DNA of 64,000 bases, taken from the NCBI GenBank assembly GCA_963932465.1, contig OZ010791.1, positions 156,668,012 through 156,732,011 of the forward strand, written 5' to 3'. The position numbers and the translations under genes are program-made. How positions within the stretch are numbered: the first letter of the stretch is position 1; each line of letters begins with the position of its first letter. The notes under the pieces are model-generated. The model was not told the DNA's origin, searched no databases, and was given only the letters and a program-made list of their open reading frames with translations. The stretch is from Maratus speciosus (lineage: Eukaryota > Arthropoda > Arachnida > Araneae > Salticidae). This document shows positions 34,372-45,426 of this stretch, in pieces.

Positions 34372-37300
34372 TATTTACTCAAGACAAAAAATATTCAAAA
34401 ATAGAAATACTGAAAGAAATATTCAAAGATAGAAAGTAAAATATTATCAAATATATATGGTCATTACTTAATTATTCTTTATCAAGTATATGATCATTAC
34501 TTAATTCTCCTTTATTAATAAACTACCATTACTTTTCGGTATCCACTTTTATGATTAAAATGGATTACAAGAGACAAGTAAATATATAAATATTTAATTT
34601 ATTAATTTAAAAATTTTCTGCTATATTTTTCCGGTACTATAATTTTTCGTATCTTCAATACAAAAAAGTCTAAACTAATTTATTTGTTTTATTTCATCTA
34701 ATTTTGAGCAAAATTATGAAATAAATAACGTTAATCAGAAAATGTGACGACTAAAAGCGACGTTTTTTTGCAATTTTTAAGATCTAAACTTAAACTATAC
34801 TGTATTATAAAGTATGAAATTTTAAGGAATGGGAATATATGCGAAGATAGTGATCATAATGGTATCTTAATCCAGAAATGCACTTTTATCTTGAAATGCG
34901 TTATCGGATATATGTGGTTTTCATTCTGGGTTTGCAGCGCAAAGGAGAAATTTTATTGTTCCTACCGCTATTTCCTAAGAGATATCTTCGTGATGTATTT
35001 AATTGCACATGTTTAAGAGACATAACCCAATGATTATTGATTAGGGATACTGGTAAGGACAGTAAAATTTCTCCTATATGGTGCGAGCCCTGTCTACATT
35101 TCTAATTACTTTTAAACGACGATCATAGGCGTATATTTAAAAGCAGTTTAAATCCGTTACATTTGAAGTGTACGCCGCACACAGTATAACATAACACGTT
35201 GAGTGCCACAATACAGATCTGCCAGTTTAGCCTCCATTTTTATCCAGAAATTTAGTGTTCATACCAGAAATAAAGAATAGTATCTTACGCTTTATTTAAT
35301 AAAAGACATTTGACGCTTTTGAACCCCACCATCGGAAACGGCCCAGGTTTTCCATAATTATGGACACTCAGTAACATCTGAGTTCACCACGCTATATTTT
35401 GCCTCTTCTATATTTTTCTTACCTTTTTATATTTTTTTCTTATCATAAAAAAAAAAAAAAAAAAAAAAAAACTCTCTATATACTATAGAGACCATAAAAA
35501 TTGTAAAACTTAAAAAATAAAATGTATGGCCGTGATTTTTCCCTTTTTTTGGTTGGATGTTGTGGTCTTTGCCACCCTAGCTTTTCTTGCCCATGCTTGG
35601 TGAGTGTTTCTCTGAACAGTACTAACTTTAACTTTCAAATTCCTTATAGTAGTTATACAACTACAGTTTGACTTTACTTATTTTAAGATTCTTGTATTTT
35701 TTTTTTAAGATTTATCGTTAACTTTCTTTCATCTTAAGTTTATACTTTAAAATTCAATTTTATTCCTTTTTTTTTCTTAAATTTCTTATTTTCTCTTGTT
35801 AACTTCTATTACTCTTCTAGTAGCTTTTCTACAGTTTAACTTTTTCCCAATGGCTCATTAAAACATAAGACATTTCAATTTCCTAGTCTGGGTGTTAAGC
35901 TGTCATCAGCTAGGAAACCGATTATTGCTGATTACCTGTTCAGTTCCTGTTCAGAGATAACATAAATTAAAATATCTTCTTTCGAAATTTCGGGTATCAA
36001 TTTAAAATTTCTGATCACTTTCACTGCCGATTCCGCGCCAGCGCGTGATGTCATCACGGCAGTGAGTGTTAAGATAGTTTATGGAGAACATCTGAAAGTG
36101 TGCTACAACTTATAAATTTACATCCGTTTGTAAGTTGTAAAAGATATAGATAAAAGAAAAAAATAATAATGGTAATCTGCTCTGTAATGGCACTTCGATG
36201 AGAAATTTATACGTATAGCTGGAACTTAGAAATCTATAATAAAATATTTTAGAAAAGGCAAGCTGAGAAGGGGGAAATAAAAGGCTGAAAAAATGAACTC
36301 ATAGATAACCGATATTAATGAATTGTACAAAAAGTTCGCCTTTAGTTCAAATTACTTTTAAACGGTGATCATATTTTAAGCAATATATTTAAAAGTAGTT
36401 AAAATTTTGCTATAATTGAAATCTACATTCGAAGTGTACGCCATAAACGGTATAACTTAAGGCTGTTCTCAAATCCAAAAGGGCAACTTTATGACATGAG
36501 TTTTAATTAATTTTTGTTCGGAAATGCATGAAACTAGGAGGTTTTGTTGTTCAGAAACTATGTAATCGAGCTGTTTTTTCCGTTTTTTTTGCAAACGCAA
36601 TACACGGTAAAAAAAATCTTAAAAGAACAGAAAAAAAATCTTCGAATTCCGGCAGTAAAAATTACGTTAACAGAATTCTTATGTCACTCCAACCTCATAT
36701 CGCTTATTTTCATGTGAAACAAGAAAAAATTGTTTTTTCTTTGCCTTTAGTTTTCATTGCGACAGATTAAACCGTTGGATAACAGAATAAATGCTTGGAG
36801 CGGAAGGTCACCCCCCTCTGACGTCTAGAAGGTCATTTGGAATGACCAATAAGCATTGGTTATCATACACCCCACGCTAATCGCTTCTCTTTTATCTTGA
36901 AATATTTGTTGTGTCTTGTCTCTTGTGTACTGTTTAAAATGGCAGACGTTCAATAAAGCAAGTTCATCAATTGGAAAAGAATAATAGATACATAATTTTT
37001 AAAAAAAAATTCACACTCAATATCACCATTGGAACCGGCGACACACACCTTTGACATCAGTACCACATTAAGGAGTATTTTTCATATTAGAAAACAAACA
37101 TAGCAAGGTATGTTTTCATCCTTCTTTTAAATATCTAACAATGTTTTTACGAAACGTAACAATATGTATGAAAAAAATTTCCAATTTGCTAAAAATCTTA
37201 ATTAAGCAATAATATTTATTATTATTATTTTTTTTTATAATGTATGATTTACTTAAATTATTAGTATTGTTTTATATTTCATTATTTATGCACATAACAG

Positions 37301-37486
37301 AATTAGATCAACTGATCTAATTCTGTTAATAACTGGAGAATATTTTTTGATCAGTTGTTTATTTTAAGTTAAATTCATAATCTTAAGTTTATGATTAGTT
37401 TACAAATCTTGAATTTTTACATAGCTGTAGAATGATTACTTATTATATTTAACTTTTTTATGACTAAGAGTTTAATTTTACTTCAT
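34372..37486. other. AT-rich stretch with old duplications and a possible LTR end
   Basis: No gene recognised. 35085-35195 and 36345-36460 share attacttttaaacg, tatttaaaagtagtt/cagtt and gaagtgtacgcc. 36070-36300 matches 57488-57720. 36900-37060 has aataaag followed by ccattggaaccggcgacac, possibly an LTR end with a primer-binding-like site (weak). Poly-A at 35446-35470. Confidence 0.45.
36070..36300. repeat. Dispersed segment A, copy 1
   Basis: About 230 bp match 57488-57720 in the same orientation: aacatctgaaagtgtgc, gagaaatttatacgtat and ataataaaatattttagaaa are shared. Roughly 80 percent identity by eye. Nature unknown. Confidence 0.6.
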
Positions 37487-37491
37487 ATGTA

Positions 37492-38527
37492 TGTGACATT
37501 TTGACGGCAAATAGTTGGTATTGTCGAAAAAAAAAATTAGGGTTTCCATTCCTACACAACACAGGTGGCAGCCGACTGGGTTTAAAATAATAAAGAAAAA
37601 TGAAGAATTAACATAAGGCAGTCGCTTGAAACATTATTCACTTTATTTCCTCACTCACGATTGAATCTAGGGAAGATGCTCACTCCTGCCATGGTAAAAA
37701 GAATAAAGTCTATTCTTCCTGTCACAATTAGTTTAAAAACACTCCATCTCTTGACTGCGTTCTAGTCTTTAATCCGTTAACATCTAACTTCTATCACCCA
37801 TTACGATACCGTTGCTTCCTCATTCTACACACATAATAAACAGTTCATCCAACATTTTACTACCTCCATCGAGCAATCACATTGAATATCCAGTCTGCTA
37901 CGACTGCAATCCACTACGTTCACCTCTACATGCTAAAAACTAAAAAGCTTCTAAGCTCACAGCCCCTCTACTCCCCTATGCTATTCTCTGGTTCCCGCCA
38001 TCCGTATTTATACTTTGCTGAAAAGATTGTTCTAGAAAATTCTTATATCCTCGCACCAGCTATCTAAAGCATAAACAAATGTTAAAATCTGTAGTCGAGA
38101 TTATGCAAAAATAACCCTTTTTTCCCTCTTCAGACGATAAAAGAAATGAATTTATGTCTGCGAAGTTTTAATCTTTGAAATATTTTAATTACACCTGGAT
38201 ATTTTAAATAAAAGAATAAATTGAAATAAGTAGGTTTTTTCTTTAAGACAGAATAATATTTTAGCAGTTAAATAAAGATTTAAGGGGAATATGATATACC
38301 GGGATTTAATAGCGGAATTTAAATAATAAAAGTTTTATTAAAGAAATATAAATAACTGAGCCATTTTTAGATTTACGCAATTTGGAATAAATATGAATTA
38401 AGATCTTAGAGATTAATAGACTAGGGTTTTAATTTAATAAGCCGGCATAATATACGGAATATCACTGAAAAAGGAAAGTTTACACAAAATACTTTTAAAC
38501 TTGGCACAAAAATTTAAATTTTGTAAT
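37492..38527 (-). repeat. LTR-A (3' LTR of the array)
   Basis: 1036 bp. Starts tgtgacattttgacgg in plus sense and ends ttttgtaat, so in element sense it runs ATTACA...TGTCACA: it ends in CA but lacks the canonical 5' TG. Element-sense TATAAATA at 38012-38005 and AATAAA at 37647-37642 are candidate promoter and poly-A signal. The adjacent purine tract ctttggggaggggggat (minus, 38529-38545) is the likely polypurine tract. Private bases relative to both other LTRs occur at four sites near its low-coordinate end. Confidence 0.9.
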
Positions 38528-38528
38528 A

Positions 38529-38545
38529 TTATCCCCCCTCCCCAA
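38529..38545 (-). other. Polypurine tract of Gypsy unit 1
   Basis: Element-sense ctttggggaggggggat directly precedes the 3' LTR start, the position from which plus-strand DNA synthesis is primed. The same sequence occurs at 49647-49663 for unit 2. Confidence 0.6.
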
Positions 38546-39649
38546 AGACTTTGTATGAAATTTGTGGTTAATTAACTACAATTTCAGACAACAGATTTGT
38601 AATAAATTTGGAAGTTGATTTTTGAGTATTGAAAATTTTAGAGACGTCAGCGAAGAGATGGAAAAGTAAAATTTTAGCAATGCAAGAGAAAAAAAAATAT
38701 ACTAAGAGCATTTAAATTTAGCTGAGAGCATTTCCCTTGTAAAAGAATACAAATAATGGTTACAACATCACTTACCATTTGTAAGTGCATAGGAAAATAT
38801 AAACACAATAATAAATAAAGAATAAGTATAAATACAATAAGAAATAAATAATAAGAAATAATAAAACTATAGTAATAAATAACAACAAATTCTTTTATTT
38901 TATGGAAATTTAGTGTATTTCCATTTCTCTTATCACAAACATATTTCCAATCAAGTAATGTTTAACCACTACCCCCTACATACTACATGCCTCTCGCATT
39001 TGACTCAAAAATGGAAGTCAGCAAGGTTGATAGATGGCGCTACTGTTTGGGGTATGTTATTGCTGTATTTACATGGATCGCCTCATAGACCTGCCTTTGA
39101 AAGCTATTATTATTTTTTATTTTTTGCAGTAATTTGTGATTTTTTTAAACAGAATGTTTACTTTTAATGAAGTTAATATATTCTCTATAAATTGCCATAT
39201 TGCTGTGTGCCTTACTGCTGTTCATCCAGCAAAATAAAGGAAAATATTTCTTTTCACCATTCCTGTACAAGACAGTCAACGAGTCTTTTTAACTTTTTTT
39301 CATTGTATTTTTAAAAATACAAATAGATATTTTTACTACTATTATTTGCATGTTTCTAATAACATTCCGTTGAATAATAATAAATTAAATTAATGTACAG
39401 TTGCTATTAATAAGATGTATTTTTATTAATTTACAATGTCTTAAAAGGAAAAGAGTACCTTAATCTGAAAGAATCTGAAATAATATTGTTATTATTAATA
39501 ATAAAAATGATAGATCAAAGTATTTCTTTTTATCAAATAATTATGCTAATCCTTTTCTGTATGAAAATAAAAATGCAATAACATTCAAAATTATTTAAAT
39601 TTCTTCCAGCAAAATTATAACGATAGTAATAATAAATGATACACGATGA

Positions 39650-41860
39650 AATCGAATATGAATTAGTAATGTGATCAAAATAAATATGTATTCATAGCAT
39701 TGTGTTTTGAAGCAATATAAATATTATATAATTGAAATATATCAATAATTTCATTCCTGAAAGTACTTGATTATTACTTGTAATAATTAATAATACAAAT
39801 ATAAAAGAAATAAAACTAAATTAAATGTTTAAAAAAAAAAAAAAAATCTGCAGAATTGACGTTTTGAGGCCTTGACCGGAAGTCTTGCTAGTTTCATTAT
39901 CATAATAAATGTAATTAATATATATAGTATTATTATCACAATATCAATAAATTAATTATTTTATATAGAAAATATAAAATAGGGAATTAAAAAAAAATAC
40001 TATTATCAATTTTTTGAGGCAACGTGTATGTGTATCGGGGGAGGGGGGGGGGATAGTAAAAAAGATGAAAAAAGTGTCTTGGAACATCAGTGCACATAAT
40101 CGTATTTCCAACTTATTAAATTTCTTGAAAGTACTTGATCTATTTATTACTCGTAATAATTAATAATGCAAATATGAAAGAAATGAAACTGAGTTGACTG
40201 TTTTAAACACTGCAAAAAGAAAAAAAAAATAAAAAAGAGAGAGAGAGTTCCAATTTATTAAATTTCCTGAAAGTATTTGATATATTACTCGTAATAATTA
40301 ATAATGCAAATATGAAAGAGATGAAACTGTGAGTTGACTGTTTCAAACGCTGCAAAAAAGAGAGAGAGAGAGAGCAGAATTGATGTTTGAGGTCCTGACC
40401 CGAAAAAAAGATGTGTAGTAAAAAATATGAAAAAAGTGTCTTGGAACATCAGTGCATAGAATCGTACTTCCAATTTATTAAATTTCCTGAAAGTACTTCA
40501 TATATTACTCGTAATAATTAATAATGCAAATAAAAATGAAACTGTGAGCTGACTGTTTAAACACTGCAAAAAAAAAAAAAAAAAAAAAAAGAGAGAGAGA
40601 GAGAAAAAGAGAGACAGGGAGAAAGAAAAAAAAGCTGCAGAATTGACGTTTGAGGTCCTGACCCGAAGACTTGCTAATTTCATTATTACAATAAATGTCA
40701 CTAATATTTATAATATTATTATCACAATATCAATAATTTAATTATTTTAGATAGAAAATATTAAATAGGGAATTTCAGAAAAAACATTGTAATCAATTTA
40801 TTCAGGCAACATGCGTGTGTATGTGTGTGTGTGGCAGGGCCGAAACTAAGGGGGGGGGGGGGCAGAGGGGGCATGTGCCCCGGGCGTCAGAATGAAGGGG
40901 CGCCAAACGAAGGATTTTACCTTTAGAATGGATCATCTTATTCTGACGAACTTTTGACTTTCATTATTATGGAACAGCGATTATAAATGAAGTGTTAGGT
41001 GAAGATGAAAGATTAGTCGTAAAAAGTTAAAACTCTGATTTTCTGGTTAGAATGGGGAAAAAAAATGGAAAAAAAAATATGCCCATATTTTTCCCATTCT
41101 GACCAGAAAATCAGAGTTCTAACTTTTTACGACTGTTCTTTCATCTTCACCTAACACTTAATTTATAATGGCTGTTTTATAATAATGGAAGCCATCAGTC
41201 CATCAGAATAAAATAACTCGGTGAAAGCGGAAACTCGGTTAGGCAGGACTCGGATAATCGGGACTCTACTGTATATTTCATTTTAAAAATGATCTTTAGA
41301 ATATTTTTGCTGGTGTTCAGAGGGACCTCCCCCTTGGATCCGCCACTGTAGATTACCTAGTTCAGTATTACATATTTTATGATTACATATTTTAAATTTT
41401 GAAATAAGTCGTCTATTATAAAATTAGTAAAATTCTCTTTGTAAATATACTTTGTGGAAGAGGGAGGGGGGGGGGATGGGTGCGCCAAAATCCACGTTTA
41501 CCCCTGGTGCAAAAAAGGCTAGTTTTGGCCCTGGTGTGTGTGTGGGGGGGGGGGGGGTAGTCAAACAGATGAAAAAAAAGGTGTCTTGGAGCATCATTGA
41601 ACAGAATCATATTTCCAACTATTTAAATTTCCTGAAAGTACTTGATGATTACTTATAATAATTAATAATTCAAATATAAAAGAAATGAAACTGTGAGTTA
41701 AATGTTTTTTAAACACTTAAAAAAGAGACTTGCTAGTTTCATTATTATGATAAAGGTAATTAATATTTATAGTATTATTATCACAATATCAATGATTTAA
41801 TTATTTTAGATAGAAAATATTAAATAGGGAAGTTCAGAAAAATATTGCAATCTATTTATT
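39650..41860. repeat. Repeated ~150-bp modules inside the insertion
   Basis: Module 1 (gtcttggaacatcagtgcac, tttcctgaaagtacttgat, cgtaataattaataatgcaa, gaaatgaaact) recurs, sometimes partly, near 39760, 40076, 40248, 40436 and 41582. Module 2 (ttgctagtttcattat, attattatcacaatatcaat, ttagatagaaaatat) recurs near 39890, 40672 and 41730. Tracts of A and (GA)n separate them. Noncoding. Confidence 0.65.
40835..41533. mobile_element. Nested hAT-like element with long internal hairpin
   Basis: The ends are CAGGGCCGAAACTA and, inverted, CAGGGCCAAAACTA. Flanks are gtgtgtgg and gtgtgtgt, a 7 of 8 match within a GT repeat, so the duplication is only suggestive. Inside are an imperfect inverted repeat (arms about 40938-41060 and 41085-41213). 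A pogo-like terminus follows (inverse cagtagagtcccgattatcc, ending near 41272), then another hAT-like terminus (ggatccgccactg, 41338-41350). This is layered insertion within the 38967-42708 element. Confidence 0.55.
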
Positions 41861-42715
41861 GAGGCAACTGTATGGTACTAGTACTGGAGTGTCAAGTAAT
41901 TATGTTATTAGAATTAAATTTTAATTCACAATGGGAAGTACAACTATGAAGTTAGTTAAGTATTGTTGATAGATTAATATAATGTAAAAAAAACAGGAAT
42001 ATAATAATTATAATTATTAATTAAAAATTATTTTTAAAGCAATTCCTTAAGATTGTCCTTCACTGACACATTCACCCCACATTAACTTTGTTTATTATTA
42101 ATATTTTGCATGAAAGAAATACATGTCTTACTATTTAGTAAAATTTAATTTAATCAAATACTTTTATGTTTTGCAATAACCTTTTTAAACTTGCTCATAG
42201 TTTTTGATCCATTGATAATGTACCATTCATGTACTATTCATGTACCATTTTACAGTGTTAATAAATATTTTCACTTCATAAACCTTGTTTATTTTATTTT
42301 TGATGGAAATCTATTTACAAGTAAATGTAAGTGCTATTAATTTATATATTATAATTAATTTCAAAAAAGAACATATAATTTAAAATTCATATAATAAAAT
42401 AAATTATGTGCGTTATTTTATCATTCATCATTTGAAATTGAAGAGAAAATATGAAATAATTTCTCTTTTCAAATTTTATAGAAAAAATATCATTTAATAC
42501 AACAATTAAAATAAATACGAAAAGAGAAAAAAAAAAGTGAAATTCTAGGAATAAATAACAAAAATTTACGTTATTTATCTACAGGTTTTTAAAAATCATG
42601 TCAATTGTCACCGATAGATGGCAGAGCATTTTGGGGCTAAGCTGACTTCCAGTTCTTATATGGGGAAAACAGTGAATGCGAGAGGCATTTAGTATGTAGG
42701 GGGTAGTGGTTTAAC

Positions 42716-43924
42716 ACTTTATTTACTTCAAGTAGAATTTTAAGTCCCATTGGCTTAATCAGTTCGTAGATCATAACAGTCCTTTAGCAAAAATAGTGGT
42801 ACAGTCCTTAAGTAAAAAGTTCAGCTGCAATAAATATTTTTTTACTAAATTTGTTTGACTACTCTGCCTGTTAAACTCTTTACATTATGTTTAAATACTA
42901 TTTGTCATCACAATAGTAGTTTTATTTTAATAAACAAATTCCTAGTAGTTATTCAACTACCTTTTAACGTTTGTTTATCAACTTCTTTTTTGAGCTCCTT
43001 TTCCCATTCTAATTGGGACTCACCATCTTTTACAACTTCTCACTTGTTTTAGTAAATATCATAACTTTTCACTTATAAGTTATGTTCTCTTTTTCTTTAA
43101 TAAATAATGAATCTTTCAATAAATAATATAATACTTTCAATTCATAATCATGATAATAAAATTCTCAACAGTATACTTGAATAATAGCAATAATAATACT
43201 TAATAACAATATTATATTCTAAGAAAATATCACAGATTGTTTACTTATTGACACGGAAAATAATGGTTGAGGATAAAAATAATACATAGCAATTAATAAT
43301 TTTCTTATTTTTTACTTATATAAGAAAGTATTTTTGCCAGTCGAAACATAAAAAAAAATAATAATAATAATTCCAAAGTCCAAATAAATTTAACTCTAAA
43401 TATTTAGAAAGTGGACTCTCAACCAGTATTTCTTTACAATAATTTATCTCTCTGATACTCTTGCTGAATAGACGTGCATTTGATAAACTTAGAATGGTAA
43501 AATAAAGAAAATAAATAGGAATAAAAGATAATTTGTTTATGTACTAAATTTTCTATTGCTACACCATCACTACAAAATCTTATCACAATCATCAATTTTC
43601 TATGTTTATACAATTATAATAATATTATCAATTCTTACTATTTTTGTAAACAATTGGTAAAGACAATGGAATAAAATAAATATAGTTTATTTTGATATAA
43701 ACTGGATATAGAATTAAAAATATTTTTTTTTCAACATCAGTCTGAAAACTCCCAAAATCAAATACACATCCTATGCCTGTATAGATTGTCTACTTAATCC
43801 CAAAAACTCCCCAAAACAAGTAATATCCCCGTGGCGCCCCTAAGGTCATACCTGGTAATGTTGAAAACTATTGTAATAAAGACATTTAAAGAATTAAAAT
43901 TTAATCTATGGTTTTTACTTTAGT
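42716..43924 (-). other. 3' noncoding internal region of Gypsy unit 1
   Basis: AT-rich with no recognised ORF; the plus-strand 65-codon frame at 42855-43052 has no family match. It is essentially identical to 50085-51293 in unit 2. Whether a third ORF (env-like) was once here cannot be seen. Confidence 0.6.
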
Positions 43925-44839
43925 TTAAGTTTGTGATGGCAATTGTGGTGGTGATGTTTGTTGTGGTTTTGTTTGTTTTATGGGTTGCTCATGAAACATT
44001 CTGAAATCATTTGGTGAAAAATAGGGTCTTAATTTAGAAACGTGTACAATAACTGAATTTAGTCCTGTCTCATTATTAAATTTATCTATTTCATAAGTTA
44101 CTTCAGAAAGTTTATTTATAATTTTATATGGTTCTGAGAAAGTAGGTTCTAATTTTCGAGTGTTAGGATACTTAAATTCTTCATAAATTACAGAATCTTG
44201 TATTTTTAATGGGGATTCAACAAAATTTCTATCATATAGTCTTTTACTTTTAAGATGAAATTCTTGAGTTCGCGCTTTTGCAATTTTGAGTGCTTTACTG
44301 ACTGGTGGGTAATAATTTTGTTTTAAAGGAGATTGATAGGGTAATTGACCATAAAATAAGTAGGCAGGTGGGAATTTAGTTATGGAATGTGGGGTATTAT
44401 TGTATTCTTGGATGACTTGGTCTAATAATCTTGTCCAAGGTATTTTAGAAGAAGTGGAATTGACTTTACATTTAAGCCTGGTAACTATTGTCTGATTAAC
44501 GCGCTCTACCTTCCCATTGGTTTGTGGATGGTGTGATGACGTAAAACGTTGTTGAATATGATGTTTTCTGAGGAATTTTTTGAATCTTGGAGACCTAAAA
44601 GCTTTATGTCTATCACTCAGTATTTTTTGAGGTGTTTGAACATTAAAAATTTGCTTTAAACAGTTTGTATATGCTTCAGTAGTAACATTTTTAGAAGGAA
44701 AAGCCCAAACAAATCTAGTTGCGTGATCTATTATTATGTATAAGAATTTTTTTGTTGAGTTGTAATAGTTAAATCTACCAACAGTATCAATAGAAAGACA
44801 TTCAAAAGGTTGATCTGTGGCTGGCATAGCTTGTAACAA
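43925..44839 (-). pseudogene. Gypsy unit 1 integrase core and C-terminus (frame-shifted part)
   Basis: 304 codons with the integrase DDE triad: the Asp in CLSIDTVGRF, the Asp in ILSDRHKAF and the Glu in NGKVERVNQT. A C-terminal GPY/F-like segment follows (LEPTFSEPYKIINK). The protein would join element DNA to target DNA in the nucleus. The frame differs from the preceding RNase H/zinc part and overlaps it by ~105 bp; the slip lies within an A-rich stretch near 44850-44880. Only a frame defect separates it from the rest of Pol; catalytic residues are kept. The identical break occurs in unit 2. Confidence 0.9.
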
Positions 44840-45426
44840 GCCAAATCTTTTTGTTTTGGTTTTTTATTTTTTTGACAGGTGTCGCAATGTTTAACAAATT
44901 GTGTTATGTCTATAGTCATATTAGGCCAATAATAGTTAGGGGATATTAAGTTAAGCATTTTTTGGATTCCTAAATGTCCAAAATTATCATGAGCAATATG
45001 AAGTAATTTTTTCCTCAATGACATTGGTACAACTACTTTTTTGAATCCCTTTCTCTGAATTATAATAATCCCATTTTCTTTTTTATATTTCTTATCACAG
45101 ACATTATCCTTGTTTTGCATCTCTATGATTTCTTTTCTGTCCAACAATAAACTTACATGTTGATTGAAGTAAGCAACAGGATTTCGAGACAACATGTCTG
45201 CTTCGACATTTGTTGAACCCCTCTCATACTTAATCTCGTAATCAAACATGCTAAGTTTAAGTGACCACCTAAAAAGTCTACCTCTTAAGTTCTTAACGCT
45301 CTTCAACCATACTAGAGATGCGTGGTCGGTATGGATTGTAAATTTGACTCCATGGAAATAATGATAGAATTTATCAAGAGTATCCATAATTGCTAAACAC
45401 TCTAGCTCGGTTATAAAATAGTTTTG
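44734..45426 (-). pseudogene. Gypsy unit 1 RNase H C-terminus and integrase zinc domain
   Basis: Same frame as the PR-RT ORF, separated from it by a single TAG (45427-45429); the residue series resumes directly after the stop. It contains the RNase H end (TIHTDHASLVWL, EIKYERGSTNVEADMLSR) and the integrase HHCC zinc motif (HDNFGHLGIQKML with HCDTCQKNK). After the zinc motif the frame runs out into a nonsense tail, because the integrase core continues one frame over. The same stop is in unit 2. Confidence 0.88.

Larger units (their letters stand above)
38967..42708. mobile_element. 3742-bp inverted-repeat insertion in Gypsy unit 1
   Basis: The inverted ends CACTACCCCCTACATACTA are identical for 19 bp and then similar (atgcctctcgcatt). 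Flanking GTTTAAC is duplicated (38960-38966 and 42709-42715). Unit 2 has the uninterrupted site with a single GTTTAAC at the homologous place (50078-50084), proving insertion. Because the ends and target overlap by symmetry, the duplication could also be read as TTTAA or TTAA with a CCACTACC end. So CACTA-like and piggyBac-like readings both remain open. No transposase recognised; the interior is repeats and nested elements. Confidence 0.8.

Noticed and set aside
36900..37060. Host gene end with poly-A signal
   Set aside because: AATAAA occurs but no upstream coding exon or splice pattern is visible. An LTR-like remnant is as likely and is itself unproven.
37882..38067. 61-codon frame repeated three times (also 49000 and 56369)
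   Set aside because: It lies inside the Gypsy LTR on the antisense strand, and its repetition only reflects the three LTR copies.
42855..43052. 65-codon plus-strand frame repeated in both Gypsy units, possible extra ORF
   Set aside because: It is antisense to the element, AT-rich and without motifs; repetition follows from the tandem unit.
44734..44880. Programmed frameshift between integrase zinc domain and core
   Set aside because: Gypsy Pol is normally one frame through integrase. The slip lies in an A-rich run and coincides with other lesions, so an indel is more likely.
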